Shown: positions 54,449 through 63,757 of the stretch, piece by piece
Position numbering within the stretch: the first letter of the stretch is position 1
Layout of the letters: every line of letters begins with the position of its first letter
Assembly: GCA_947359465.1 (NCBI GenBank)
Contig: OX375873.1
Span: 94,449,478-94,513,477 of the forward strand
DNA from: Metellina segmentata
Lineage: Eukaryota; Arthropoda; Arachnida; Araneae; Tetragnathidae
DNA length: 64,000 nt
Direction: 5' to 3'
The notes under the pieces: generated by a model
Told to the model about the DNA's origin: nothing
Seen by the model: only the letters and a program-made list of their open reading frames with translations
Databases searched by the model: none
Translations under genes and position numbers: made by a program

Positions 54449-55471
54449 GTAAGATTTTGAAAAAATAATTAAAAACTTTTCAACTACGAATTATTTATCC
54501 ACAATGGCTTTTCTTTGAACTAAAAAAATTGTATTAATCTATAATTTGTTCTACAATTTCACACATATTCAATCATACTTATGATTAATAAAAAACATGC
54601 CCTTAAAAAAGCATACCTAAATACTTTGAAAAGGAGTTGGGATATAAAATTGCACTAAAATGTTTGTCGTTATAAATCTACGGTAATAAAAATTAGTTTC
54701 TTTGTCCCAATATTAATATCTTCAAAAACTTGCAATTTGATCAAAAAGGGTAGTTACCATGTGTACATTTTATGCACAGTGAGAAGTGTGACAATAATGC
54801 TATTCATCACAAATTAAGTTGAATTTGCAATCCTCGTTAGGATTATTTACATTGATCTAAATCTTTAAAACACAAGTGCAAAATTTTCTAAAATATTATT
54901 AATTAAGAAAAGGAAGCTTAAAATGAACTGGATTTCTAAAAAAATTAAATAACTATATAGTGGCACTAAAAATTTATACATAAATGTATGAAGTCATTTG
55001 TAATTTTTTAGACAGGAGTATTGTTTTAAACATTTTCCCATTTGTAATAAAAACCAAATTCAAGATAAAACATTACTTAAATCATCTGAACTTCATTTAG
55101 ACTAATCCCTCATAAATTCAATAAGTAATCTACATCAGTGAAGTTTTCTATCTCTTGTCTAAGTGTATTTGCCTTTTTTCTTGCAGCTATGGGTTCATTT
55201 ATTTTTTGTTCTCTGTAATTGGATATTTATCTGCAGAGAAACAATTAAATAAGCAAGTGTAGTAGCCACTTACAAATTTTAAAACCATTAAATTCCTGGA
55301 GGCACATAAATAAGTTCATACACTTTATAATTAAATTTAAATAAATGCCATAAATCAAGTGTCACACATGGAGGAGCAGATATACCATTATATAGTGTAA
55401 GATATTAAAATATTTTGCAGTTTAATCATTTTTAAAGAAATCAGTAAGTGAAGTTCTGTAATATTTTTTAG
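54449..55471 (+). other. Intron of the + strand gene
   Basis: Donor GTAAGA and acceptor TAATATTTTTTAG. AT-rich, with no mobile element recognised. A strong unused acceptor (CCTTTTTTCTTGCAG at about 55186) is followed by a frame that would break the phase. Confidence 0.65.
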
Positions 55472-55725
55472 ATGGACGAACTAATAATAGAAGGAGGCAA
55501 CGAGGAAGGAGGCAGAAAAGAAATAAATCTAATCAAAAGGCACTGGTGCTGTTGGATAACAATTCGGAAATCAATGCTTCTGACCAAACCTTAAACAGCA
55601 AAACTGAACATGCTCCTAAAAACACAGACGAGTTTGAAAACGTAAAGGACACTAAAATACTAGTGACAAAAATGCCACAAATGGTGAAAGAAGGGTTCCC
55701 TTTAAAAATGTCATCATATTGGTAA
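55472..55725 (+). CDS. Last exon of the unrecognised protein, ending at TAA
   Basis: Completes a His codon with the previous exon and reads GRTNNRRRQRGRRQKRNKSN, then a stretch rich in N, D and K, ending KMPQMVKEGFPLKMSSYW and stop. The RRRQRGRRQKR cluster could be a nuclear localisation signal, a nucleic-acid contact or a heparin-binding patch of a secreted factor; nothing in the visible part decides. The three exons give about 199 residues of C terminus. A cryptic donor inside the last codons (TTG/GTAATA) would meet TGA if joined to the acceptor at 56060, so the C terminus would barely change. Confidence 0.72.
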
Positions 55726-55934
55726 TAACGAATATTGTGCAAACAGAACGCAAAAAATTCATCAAAAGTACCTTGGCAGTAATTTAAAATGCAATTTTTC
55801 ATACAAAAAAGGATAACATTGGTCTGCTAGAATTTAAAGCAAATTGTTTTATTGACTGTACACACCTGAAAACACTCTTCTGTGTCTATAATCCTATTAC
55901 AATAACAAGCTATTCAATTCATAAACTGACTACG

Positions 55935-55940
55935 AATAAA
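55935..55940 (+). terminator. Candidate polyadenylation signal of the + strand gene
   Basis: AATAAA about 210 bp after the stop codon. In AT-rich DNA the hexamer is common, so support is weak. Confidence 0.3.
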
Positions 55941-56060
55941 TAATTATTTTCAGTTAATTTTTCTATCAGATTCTCTTTTCCCTATCTTAAAATAACTAAA
56001 TTACGAAAACTTAAAGGTACACATGTAAGGAGAGCTTTGTTTCTCCCTTTTTACATTTAG

Positions 56061-56314
56061 AATGTGTCATTTACATAATTCTTGTACCGACATAGAACTC
56101 AAAAAATTTTAAATAAAAATATACAAGTAATATCAAACTTTATAAGTGAGAAATATAATCACACGAGTGAGCAATTTCTAAATGAAATATACTCAGTTGG
56201 ACTAGCCTCTGAAGGAAAGAATGTAAGTGTAGGCTCACAAACTTCATCTGCAGACACTCCTTGCTCCCTAACTAAAAGTGTGCACTCTGGAGCTTTGTGC
56301 ATGCAAATGTAAAT
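56061..56314 (+). other. Possible downstream exon or 3' UTR segment
   Basis: A strong acceptor (GTTTCTCCCTTTTTACATTTAG) ends at 56060. A 76-codon open frame (56082-56312; contains NFISEKYNHTSEQFLNEIYS and SVGSQTSSADTPCS) lies just after it and has a protein-like composition. It is preceded in frame by TAA at 56076-56078 and starts without ATG, so a simple splice cannot read it. It may be untranslated or an alternative end. Confidence 0.25.
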
Positions 56315-56489
56315 ACAGAGTATATAATCCTTATTGTTCATGTGTTGTATGTTGTCTTGTCTCACTGGAAGTTGTTATTTTTGCTTAAATAACACTTACA
56401 ATAGAGTTCAGGTTAAAGGAACATTTATATCAGTATGAGATGACACACAGCATGCAAACAAGGACTGTATTTTTTACATTTTTTGTGCA

Positions 56490-56905
56490 GTTGGTTTGGG
56501 GTTTCATGGCACAAGGGCCATAATTGAACAAACTGTACCTTCTTCTTCTTCGAGTGGAAGAAGACCCCTCCGTACCGAGTTATTTAAAACCCACAGCGGA
56601 TTAGCCGAAGCTAGGGAAAGCCTCTAAGTAGAAACTTGAGAAGTAGGCCATGTGATGCGCCGTCCGAAAAGCCCTCGTCCACCCGGAATGGGTGCGACGG
56701 GGAGTAGACGTGGTTGACCTGTGAGTGTGCGCGCTGAACATAATGTGGTCCGGCTCTTTGTTAACAGTCAACCTTAGGTCCGAATTGAGCCGGAAAAGTT
56801 TTCTTCATAGAACCAAACTGTACCAAACACACACAACAGACAACTTCAAGCAAAAAATGTTGTAAAATTAAATTAAAGACGAATTGGGGAGTTGAAGAAT
56901 GAAAG
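56490..56905 (-). mobile_element. SINE-B copy split by a retroposed insertion
   Basis: GGTTTGGGGTTTCATGGCAC, AAGGGCCATAATTGAACAAA stops at 56539 and resumes at 56825 with AAACACACACAACAGACAAC. The 274 bp between is a separate insertion flanked by an 11-bp duplication. Confidence 0.83.
56540..56813 (-). mobile_element. SINE-like retroposon with (GAA)n tail and 11-bp target duplication
   Basis: CAAACTGTACC occurs on both sides (56529-56539 and 56814-56824). On -, the insert runs from about 56813 (GTTCTATGAAGAAAACTTTT) through a GC-rich body (GGGTGGACGAGGGCTTTTCG; TCAACCACGTCTACTCCCCG) to a 3' tail GTCTTCTTCCACTCGAAGAA then GAAGAA. A duplicated target and simple-repeat tail mark target-primed retroposition. 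I do not recognise the body as tRNA, 5S or 7SL. Confidence 0.75.
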
Positions 56906-59711
56906 CAGAAAAAAATCTTTTGGGTATTCCGGGAGCACAACATCCATGTTAACTAAAGACAGCAATGGAAAAGAATCAATCACTAGAGCACCTCAGGTCC
57001 AGTGGAGACTGTACATACCCTAAAGGCATGCAGTGGTATGGAGTGAGTTCTAGGAGTGAGAGAACAGGAGCATCTGTGGAAAAAGTTCAGGGGGTTACAC
57101 TTACCGTAGTGGTGCGGAACCAGAGGCAAGTCTGTCTTCAATGTACCGAAACAAAATCCCACCTTCTTAATCAAAGTTTTATGGATTCATTTATTCTTGG
57201 AAATTTTTTGATACCGAATTACAATGCCTCAGAATGTAATTTCAAAAAAAAAATCATCTAAAAAATAACCAGGAATGTGTGCACAGCCCCACGTGGATAA
57301 CATAACCTCTTTCCACATCAACAAAAGCTTTTATTCTAAATTTACTATATTGTTCAATACAATTCAGATAAAGTTTTATATAGATATATTAATGAATAGA
57401 ATTAACTTATACACGATAATTTAATAGCATTTGATGAAATGAAGAAATACGCTTAAATAAAACACATCTTTCAACTAATATCATGCTGTTTCCAAAAGAA
57501 AAAAATAATATCAGTGTTTAACCATTTGAGCATGAGATTTCTGGGGAGAGTCATTGCTTTTACATTACAACATTTTAATGACAAAATGGCCAAATTTGGA
57601 TGAAACAGTCCTGAAACACATTTATTATTCAAAAAGAAAATTTTTTTTAGAAGTCATGGAAGGAATATTTCAGAAACTTATGCTAAATTGAACAATTAAT
57701 TAACAGACTATTTTTAAAGGAGTTTTTCATTTGCTATGAAACTTTCAGTTCCAACTCGTTTTCCCAGCAATGAAGCATGTCTCATTCATACTTTCATTTC
57801 AATATAAATATTGATAACAAAAATCATTTCTATCACATAAATTTTTAATTCACTGTACATCCCAAATAGAATAGAATTGCATGAAGAAAAATTCCAATTT
57901 AAAAGTGGATATGAATTGAACCATTTCACAAGCTACATTTAAGCTAAGACCAGAAACCCTAAAAATAAATGGAGAATAATACTTTTAAATCAATTCCAAT
58001 TAACTTAAATTCATGGGCAGCTTTGTAGGGTGATAGAACGGTATGAAGTGAAAATACATGTTTTGTATGTTGTCATGTAAATATAATTGTAAAAATACCT
58101 TGTCTATGTCCACGTCATGAGCTGTTAATTAATTATGAATGTCAGTCCATTAATGTATTAAAAATGTACAACATTTTAAAGCATAAAATCTTTATGCAGA
58201 TAGTGCTTTTCATGTTTCTCAGTGTTTGCTGTTACAATACTAAGTTTAAATGTTCAGAGCAAATTGTTTATGTGCTTTATTGTGTGCTTGCTAGATGTGT
58301 ATGTGTTCATATGTAAAAATATTCCTCTGTAAATCAATCCATTTTTAATTAGCTTATTATTTCTTGTTTTGTTGCATAAGAACTCCACAAATAAATTTGA
58401 AGCTTCGATGCTTAGCTTGAAGTTGTTTTTGTTTCAACAACAGAAATCCTTTTAAACAATTCTATAACAGCTACCAAGTAATTTAGTGCTCATTAATTTT
58501 CTACAAAAATGCATACAGTATAAATGAAACTATTTACACAATATTTTTCATCTGGAATACCGTAATTTTAAATTATTGAAGCAGATACCCCCAATTTATG
58601 AAATCAGCCCCCCCCCCCCTTTAAAAAATTCAAATCAACTACCAAATACATAGTAATACATTTCTAAATTTTCAACATTCCAATTAAAAACTTAATACTA
58701 ATGGTCATCGGTATAGGGAACCTCTAAATTGAACAGTAGATTCTTTAATTTTCATGAGATTATATTGGTTGATAATTGCTAATTTTCTTATAAGTGGATA
58801 TCACAATCATAAAATTTTAAAATCACAATATGTTTAAGACACTATTAAAATTGCAAACGAGAGGAAGAGAGAATTCAAAAGAAAATATTAGAGAGATATT
58901 ATGGGAATGAAAAATATTTAATCATTCCCACTGTACCCCAGTGTACGATAAAATATGTATTAGAGACAGTGCATAGAAAATTATAGAAATAATAGAACAT
59001 CAGAGTCAAAGAAAAACGTGACACTAATATGAATAATAATGTAAAGAAAGTATTGCCCCAAGGAGGAATATCTTGACTCCTGAGCTTATCATTGATTTTA
59101 CCTTTAGTAACAAACAGAACTAAAAACACTTTATATTTTTAATTAATTTGGAATTCTTGCCGAGTTGATATGCAATTTGAAATATTTCAAAAATTTGCTT
59201 TAAAAGATAAATAACACATCTGTATTTTTTATTTATATGATTGCAAACTGCAATGGATGTGATAAAGTATGTTAAATAAAAAATTCGAACACTACATAAA
59301 AGAAACATGAATACACTAACATTTTTCAGGTGCAATTATTCATATATTTTTGTACTTATTTTAGGTTTCTTAAGCATGTATTTGTTAGCAATTATAATAT
59401 CCAAGTTAACATGGAAAATTACTTACTCATTGTTACATTAAGTATTTGTAATAACAAATAACTTTGTCAAGTTAATGACAAAAATCAACAAAATGATAGC
59501 CTACTTGGAAAATAAATAAAGAATTTGCTTGTTTAATAAAATAGTGCACAGTGAATTTAGGTTTACTACTTTTTTTAGTCACAGTAAATAAAAAACTGTA
59601 AAATATTGATAGGTAGTGATTTCAAATCTAAAAATACGAAAAGACCAGAGTAAAACAAAGAATTTACTTGTAGAATGCAGAGAAAGCACAATGAAGCAAT
59701 GAGAAACTTAC
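56906..59711 (-). other. Region between the convergent genes; last TBC exon not found
   Basis: The TBC gene needs at least one more exon downstream of 59712 (its exon ends at a good donor with the frame open), but no conserved continuation was recognised here. AT-rich; a run of 12 C lies at 58608-58619. A 98-codon + frame at 56965-57261 has no recognised domain. Confidence 0.45.
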
Positions 59712-59846
59712 ATGAGTCAACTTTTTTATATCTGAGCATAGTTCTGCAATACTTCTCAGGTACTTGTTTAATGCCAAATACTCCTTAATTTGCAAAATTT
59801 CATTCTCACACAGTTTGAAAAAAGCCAATGCGTAGCGGAATAGAAC
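59712..59846 (-). CDS. TBC-domain Rab GAP, third visible exon (45 codons)
   Basis: On -, the acceptor TTGTAATAG precedes VLFRYALAFFKLCENEILQI, then KEYLALNKYLRSIAELCSDI and KKLTH before donor CAT/GTAAGT. Phase 0 at both ends (135 nt). The VLFRYALAFFK stretch continues directly from EGSK at the end of the previous exon, and is the final helix region of a TBC domain as in TBC1D2 (VVFRYALAIFKYNE in relatives). No stop is reached, so at least one more exon must follow. It lies 3.2 kb from the previous exon, across an intron filled with mobile DNA. Confidence 0.9.
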
Positions 59847-60000
59847 CTATTACAAATACATAAAAAGAAAACATTTAGATAAATTCAAATAATAACGATC
59901 AACCATATACTTCAAAATAATAAGTACACATGCAAGATAACAATTTTAGTAAAGCTTTACTAATGAAATTTCAACAATAGAAATCATCACATTAGAGTAA

Positions 60001-60678
60001 AGGACATATTCCTAACACATTCATATCCAATTTCAAAATGCTGTATTTTCATAAATAAACGACACAGAATGATAAGTAATACATGAATACAAAGGGAAAA
60101 TATGTAAGCTTTTTTTTACAAGTATTCGATATAACTTCCTTTAGTTACACACATAATGTCAAAACGGTATGCAAATTCCTGCCAAACACATTGTAAAGTG
60201 TCAGTGGTACTTGATTGTAGAGGAGCATAAATCTGTTGTTTAAGTTCACATAAATTTGTGGGCAATGGTGGCACATACACTTTATCTGTTACAAACCCCC
60301 AAAGGAAGAAATTGCATGGGGTCTCCTAGGTGGCCAGCTGTAACATCAAGTCATCGGGTTCACGCGACCGAACAAACTGCAAGGTAGATCGGTCTGTAGC
60401 CCAGTGGGGTGGTGGCCCATCTTGTTGGAAAACGAAGCTGCAGAGATCTTTATGGGGGGGGGGAGCCAGATTTGCAACATATCCAACTAGGTACTGCCAG
60501 CGACTGTTTTTACCGCAAAAAAGAATGGTCCCTAAATCTTTGGTATGGACATTGCGACAAATTTACAACATAAAACTTCCATATATTCCCATTGAATTCA
60601 TGTATTACTCATCAGTCTGTCGTTTATTTTTGAGAATATGGAATTTTGAAATTGGATGATTTATTTTGAATAACCCTG
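60001..60678 (-). mobile_element. Decayed mariner/Tc1-type element with transposase remnant
   Basis: The right end reads, on -, CAGGGTTATTCAAAATAAAT (TA follows at 60679). CAATTTCAAAAT, AAATAAACGAC and GTAATACATGAAT occur in the same order, inverted, at 60028-60100. Inside, the - strand carries FVFQQDGPPPHWATD, a deletion, CNFFLWGFVTDKVYVPPLPT and CVWQEFAYRFDIMCVTKGS. These are the second and third catalytic regions and tail of a transposase related to the one at 43918. The N-terminal half and first catalytic region are lost, and stops and frameshifts occur. Ten G lie at 60454-60463. Confidence 0.82.
60115..60460 (-). pseudogene. Transposase fragment (Tc1/mariner, DUF4817-linked group)
   Basis: Two frames must be joined: QQDGPPPHW (second catalytic Asp) from about 60440 and FFLWGFVTDKVYVPPLPTNL from about 60310. 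An in-frame stop (LAT*E) and the missing segment with the SPDL motif between them show it is inactive. It ends near VTKGSY, the usual C terminus of this group. Confidence 0.8.
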
Positions 60679-60971
60679 TACAATGAACAATGTTATCATC
60701 CATTTTATTTACAATTACCATTAATAAAATTTAAATATCAGGCATTATTTCTAACAAAATCTCTAAATACCCCAAATTCTTTGGAGTACAACCTTTCTAT
60801 ATGATGCTTTATACTGTCATTGAGTAATTTCCTTTCAAAGCTCAATTCAATAGCAGCTTAACACAATTATTCTAAAACTACGCTCTACAAATACCTGTCT
60901 AACTTCGATAGGAATCTTACAGGTCTCAAATAACTATTTAGATAACTGCCATTTGTAACAAACTTGATCAA

Positions 60972-61130
60972 TTTGGTTGTTTGGGCCTATTTTTGGTCAA
61001 GCTGCACCAACATCAAGTAAATGGATATACTCTAAGAAAGCTTTGTTAACGCAGAAGAGAGAAATACACAGAGAGAGTAACCAAACTTGCAGGTTCTGTT
61101 CAGTAGACAAAACCACTGAGTCACATAGAC
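60972..61130 (-). mobile_element. SINE-B copy in the TBC intron
   Basis: GGTTGTTTGGGCCTATTTTT, GGTCAAGCTGCACCAACATC, GCAGAAGAGAGAAATACACA and CTTGCAGGTTCTGTTCAGTA then CCACTGAGTCACATAG cover tail, body and head on -. It is in the same orientation as the host gene. Confidence 0.82.
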
Positions 61131-61549
61131 CCAATATCATTATGGGAGGAGCATACAAGAGTGAATACTAGCTGAAATATGTTACATTGCATAGGTAAAA
61201 CAATAAAATAGAACTATCAACAATTAGTTTCATTTTATAAAACAATTAGGGGACTACAACCCTACTCTTTCCTGTTCACCAACCACCAAAAATTGCAAAG
61301 CAGTCTTTATTGGTTGGTTTACCACCTTTGTTCGTTTTACATCTAAGTTTTTTTGATGATCCTTTTCTGAAATAAAAGTATATTTAACAAATATGATCTT
61401 ATAAACATAGGCACAGCATGACCTGATCCCAAAAGGAAGCTATGAAGGTAAATATCATAACATTCAATTCTTAACTTTTTCAAATCTTCCAAATCAAATT
61501 TGTTAAAACATCATGACAATAGTCAATTCAATAAATTTTTATCCTATAC

Positions 61550-61745
61550 CAGACCTTAGCCTTTTCACCAAGTCTGAGGCAGCCCAATGGTCTCAAAGTA
61601 GAAATAAAATATGGAATTCTTATCAGAAGCATAATTCACTGTGACATCAGTAAGATTGGGGCAACTATAGAGGTGAGCTCCTGTCATGTCTGTAAGGCCA
61701 CACAGAGGACAAATTGGAAAGCCTGACAAGCCAATTCAAATTTGA
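61550..61745 (-). pseudogene. 3' end of the second LINE family (zinc-knuckle region and 3' UTR)
   Basis: On - from about 61740: LSGFPICPLCGLTDMTGAHL then YSCPNLTDVTV, a C-x2-C-x8-H-x3-C knuckle typical of the ORF2 C terminus in jockey/CR1-type LINEs. Then YFYFETIGLPQTW and a stop. The 3' UTR (ATTGGGCTGCCTCAGACTTG; GGTCTGGTATAGG) parallels the 32.4 kb copy. Heavily 5' truncated. Confidence 0.8.
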
Positions 61746-62050
61746 TTATTTCATTTCTTAAGAATTCTACTTAGCCAAATATTACTTTATAAAAAAAGGT
61801 ACGCGTATATTGGACCACCTGAATCAAAATATTTTTTTATTCAAAAATTATACGTTAAATTTTACTTTTCTAAACATATATCCTCTATTTAACAATTGTA
61901 TCTCCTAAAGCACATAGGACAATTTTTTTCGGCAGAAGTAGGAAATTTTTAGAACAAATATTAATGCTGATTTCATTAATAGAACTTAAATACTTTTAAG
62001 AATAAGAATTTGATCAATTTTAAATTCATTTTTTCAAAAAACCATGCTCT

Positions 62051-62634
62051 AAGGGGTCCTTAGATGGTCAGTAGTATTGTCAATGATGCTCATTGAAGCA
62101 ACCAATTGATTGGGAAGGAGGCGATTGACGCAATTATTCATCGATGGACGGACATTGATAAAAATTTTGATTGAAAGGCATTGATGGGCACCACTGACCA
62201 AGCCGATGGATTGTATATTTGCCAATTGTTTGAGCAGTTTTGCTCAAGACAGTAAACAGGACAGATGCATCAAACCCACGAAAAACGATTCTGTTGGGGA
62301 ACATGCTTTTAATTACTTTGTATTGTGATTATCCTGAGTTGTGGAAGGTTAAGTCAAATGAATATTTTAACAAAAACAAAAGTATTGCTTTACAAAAAAA
62401 TGGTTAATGTGTTAAAACAATGCAGACAGCCAAAGTCAAAGCAAGAAGGCCCAAATTTGAATAGGAAAACATTTTGAAACTCAAAAATTAAACAAGTCAC
62501 ACCCCTTTAGAACCGAATGAGTTTGACCCACTGACCAAATGAGTTTGAGGGGTTGATTGAAGCTATATTGAAACACCTATCAATCAAAACCATCAATCAC
62601 ATTGACATTAATATTGACCATCTAGGGACCCTTT
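62051..62634. mobile_element. Non-autonomous DNA transposon, TIR AAGGGTCC(C/T)TAGATGGTCA
   Basis: The left end AAGGGGTCCTTAGATGGTCA then GTAGTATTGTCAATG is mirrored at the right by CATTGACATTAATATTGACC then ATCTAGGGACCCTT. TTGATTGA and CATTGA motifs are scattered within ~110 bp of both ends. There is no transposase frame. The class is unclear (PIF/Harbinger- or hAT-like ends) because the target duplication cannot be read. Confidence 0.72.
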
Positions 62635-63055
62635 TAAAAATCTGATTATTTTTTAGGGTCCCCTAAGAATGTGTTAAGTCATTTTGCCATCCAATACTGA
62701 AATTTTTTCAAATCAAAGCTGGTGAGGAGCACATTTATTTTTTTACTTTCAGAATTTAATGGATTCACCCTGTGTATCTACATTAAAACAATGGTTATAA
62801 AAGTTTTCAGATACATAAACAAAAGCAATAATCAGTATGAAATGGATAAAACACTAAATTAACATTGCATCAAAAGAAAGAAAATTATTTACATATATCT
62901 CAGAAAATAAATAGTTTTCCAGAAATATGTATTTCAAATCAAAAAAATTATATTGATTTTTGAAATATGAGAATATATATATATATAAATTTCAATACTT
63001 AACCGGAAACATAATAAAAAATTAATAAAAACTTGAAATAACAATGAATTCTCAC

Positions 63056-63232
63056 CTTACTCCCTTCATATAAAAATACATCCCATATTCGAAGATAGAT
63101 GTCTACCGGTACATTATCTACAAATATTGTTAAAAACCAATTAAATGTAAATAACGACAAGTCCACATTGTTTTGCTCCAAATGTCCTTGAAGCTTAGGC
63201 AACTTATCTACCATCAAGTCTTTCAAAACTTT
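63056..63232 (-). CDS. TBC-domain Rab GAP, second visible exon (59 codons)
   Basis: Acceptor TTTTCTAG, then KVLKDLMVDKLPKLQGHLEQ, NNVDLSLFTFNWFLTIFVDN and VPVDIYLRIWDVFLYEGSK, then donor AAG/GTGAGA. The FNWFLTIF(V/A)D and L-R-WD-FLYEG-K motifs are diagnostic of the C-terminal half of a TBC domain. HLEQ-x-VDLSL and the motif order point to the TBC1D2 (Armus) subfamily. Those proteins accelerate GTP hydrolysis on Rab7 and act in endosome and junction turnover. The catalytic arginine and glutamine fingers are encoded upstream, beyond the window edge. Phase 0 at both ends, 177 nt, no disruption. Confidence 0.95.
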
Positions 63233-63619
63233 CTAGAAAAGAAAAAACATACTTTATCTCAAACAGATACAACTGTTTTCGTACAAGTCAAACTGTCTTG
63301 TCACTTTACACAAACCAACTTAGAAATTACAAATCATTGTTATTCTTATAAGTTATGATGAGAATATGGATTATGTGTTTTAACATCTATAGCTATAATA
63401 TTTTAATTTAGGTATGTCAACCCCCCCCCCATATCAAAATTATAATTTCAATATTTTATTTACCACTTTCTGGATGCAAATACATTTATGTTTTCTTAGG
63501 TTTGCTAAAACTAGTACAACATACAGTAAATATCAGTTTTCAATGAAACATCATATTAAGAAAATAACAGAAATGTACTATGAATAAAATTTATTTAGCA
63601 ATATGACAGACTAACTCAC
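63233..63619 (-). other. Intron of the TBC gene
   Basis: Donor GTGAGT at 63619 and acceptor TTTTCTAG at 63233. AT-rich; a run of ten C lies at 63421-63430. Confidence 0.8.
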
Positions 63620-63757
63620 TTGGTCAACATGAGCAGTAATCAAAGTTCGGGTATAGTAACCATCTGGCATAATAAATTTGATGATAGCCACTAGACACCA
63701 GAATGCATCCTCTTCTTCCATGAATAATAATGCAATTGCAGCCAGACGATTCAAACC
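63620..63757 (-). CDS. TBC-domain Rab GAP, first visible exon (46 codons)
   Basis: Acceptor TTTTCTAG, then GLNRLAAIALLFMEEEDAFW, CLVAIIKFIMPDGYYTRTLI and TAHVDQ, then donor CAA/GTGAGT. (Q)GLNRLAAIALL and EEEDAFWCLVAI are standard in the middle of TBC domains. The MP-x-YYT-TLI-x-VDQ continuation, with the next exon's KVLKDL, matches the TBC1D2 arrangement. 138 nt, phase 0 at both ends. Upstream exons (N-terminal PH and coiled-coil regions in TBC1D2 relatives, and the start codon) lie beyond 64000. No sign of decay, so I judge it an active gene. Confidence 0.94.

Larger units (their letters stand above)
59847..63055 (-). other. 3.2-kb TBC-gene intron with several mobile elements
   Basis: GT-AG intron (donor GTGAGA at 63055, acceptor at 59847). 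It carries a decayed mariner element, a SINE-B, a LINE end and an inverted-repeat DNA element, listed separately. The rest is AT-rich. Confidence 0.8.

Noticed and set aside
55187..55215. Extra exon after the strong acceptor CCTTTTTTCTTGCAG
   Set aside because: A 28-nt exon here would break the reading frame between 54448 and 55472, which otherwise joins cleanly.
56540..56813. 5S rRNA- or 7SL-derived insert
   Set aside because: None of the conserved internal control boxes of 5S rRNA or the Alu-domain motifs of 7SL RNA could be placed on either strand.
56965..57261. 98-codon + frame as an extra gene between the convergent genes
   Set aside because: No recognised domain, no splice or promoter context; amino-acid composition is unremarkable.
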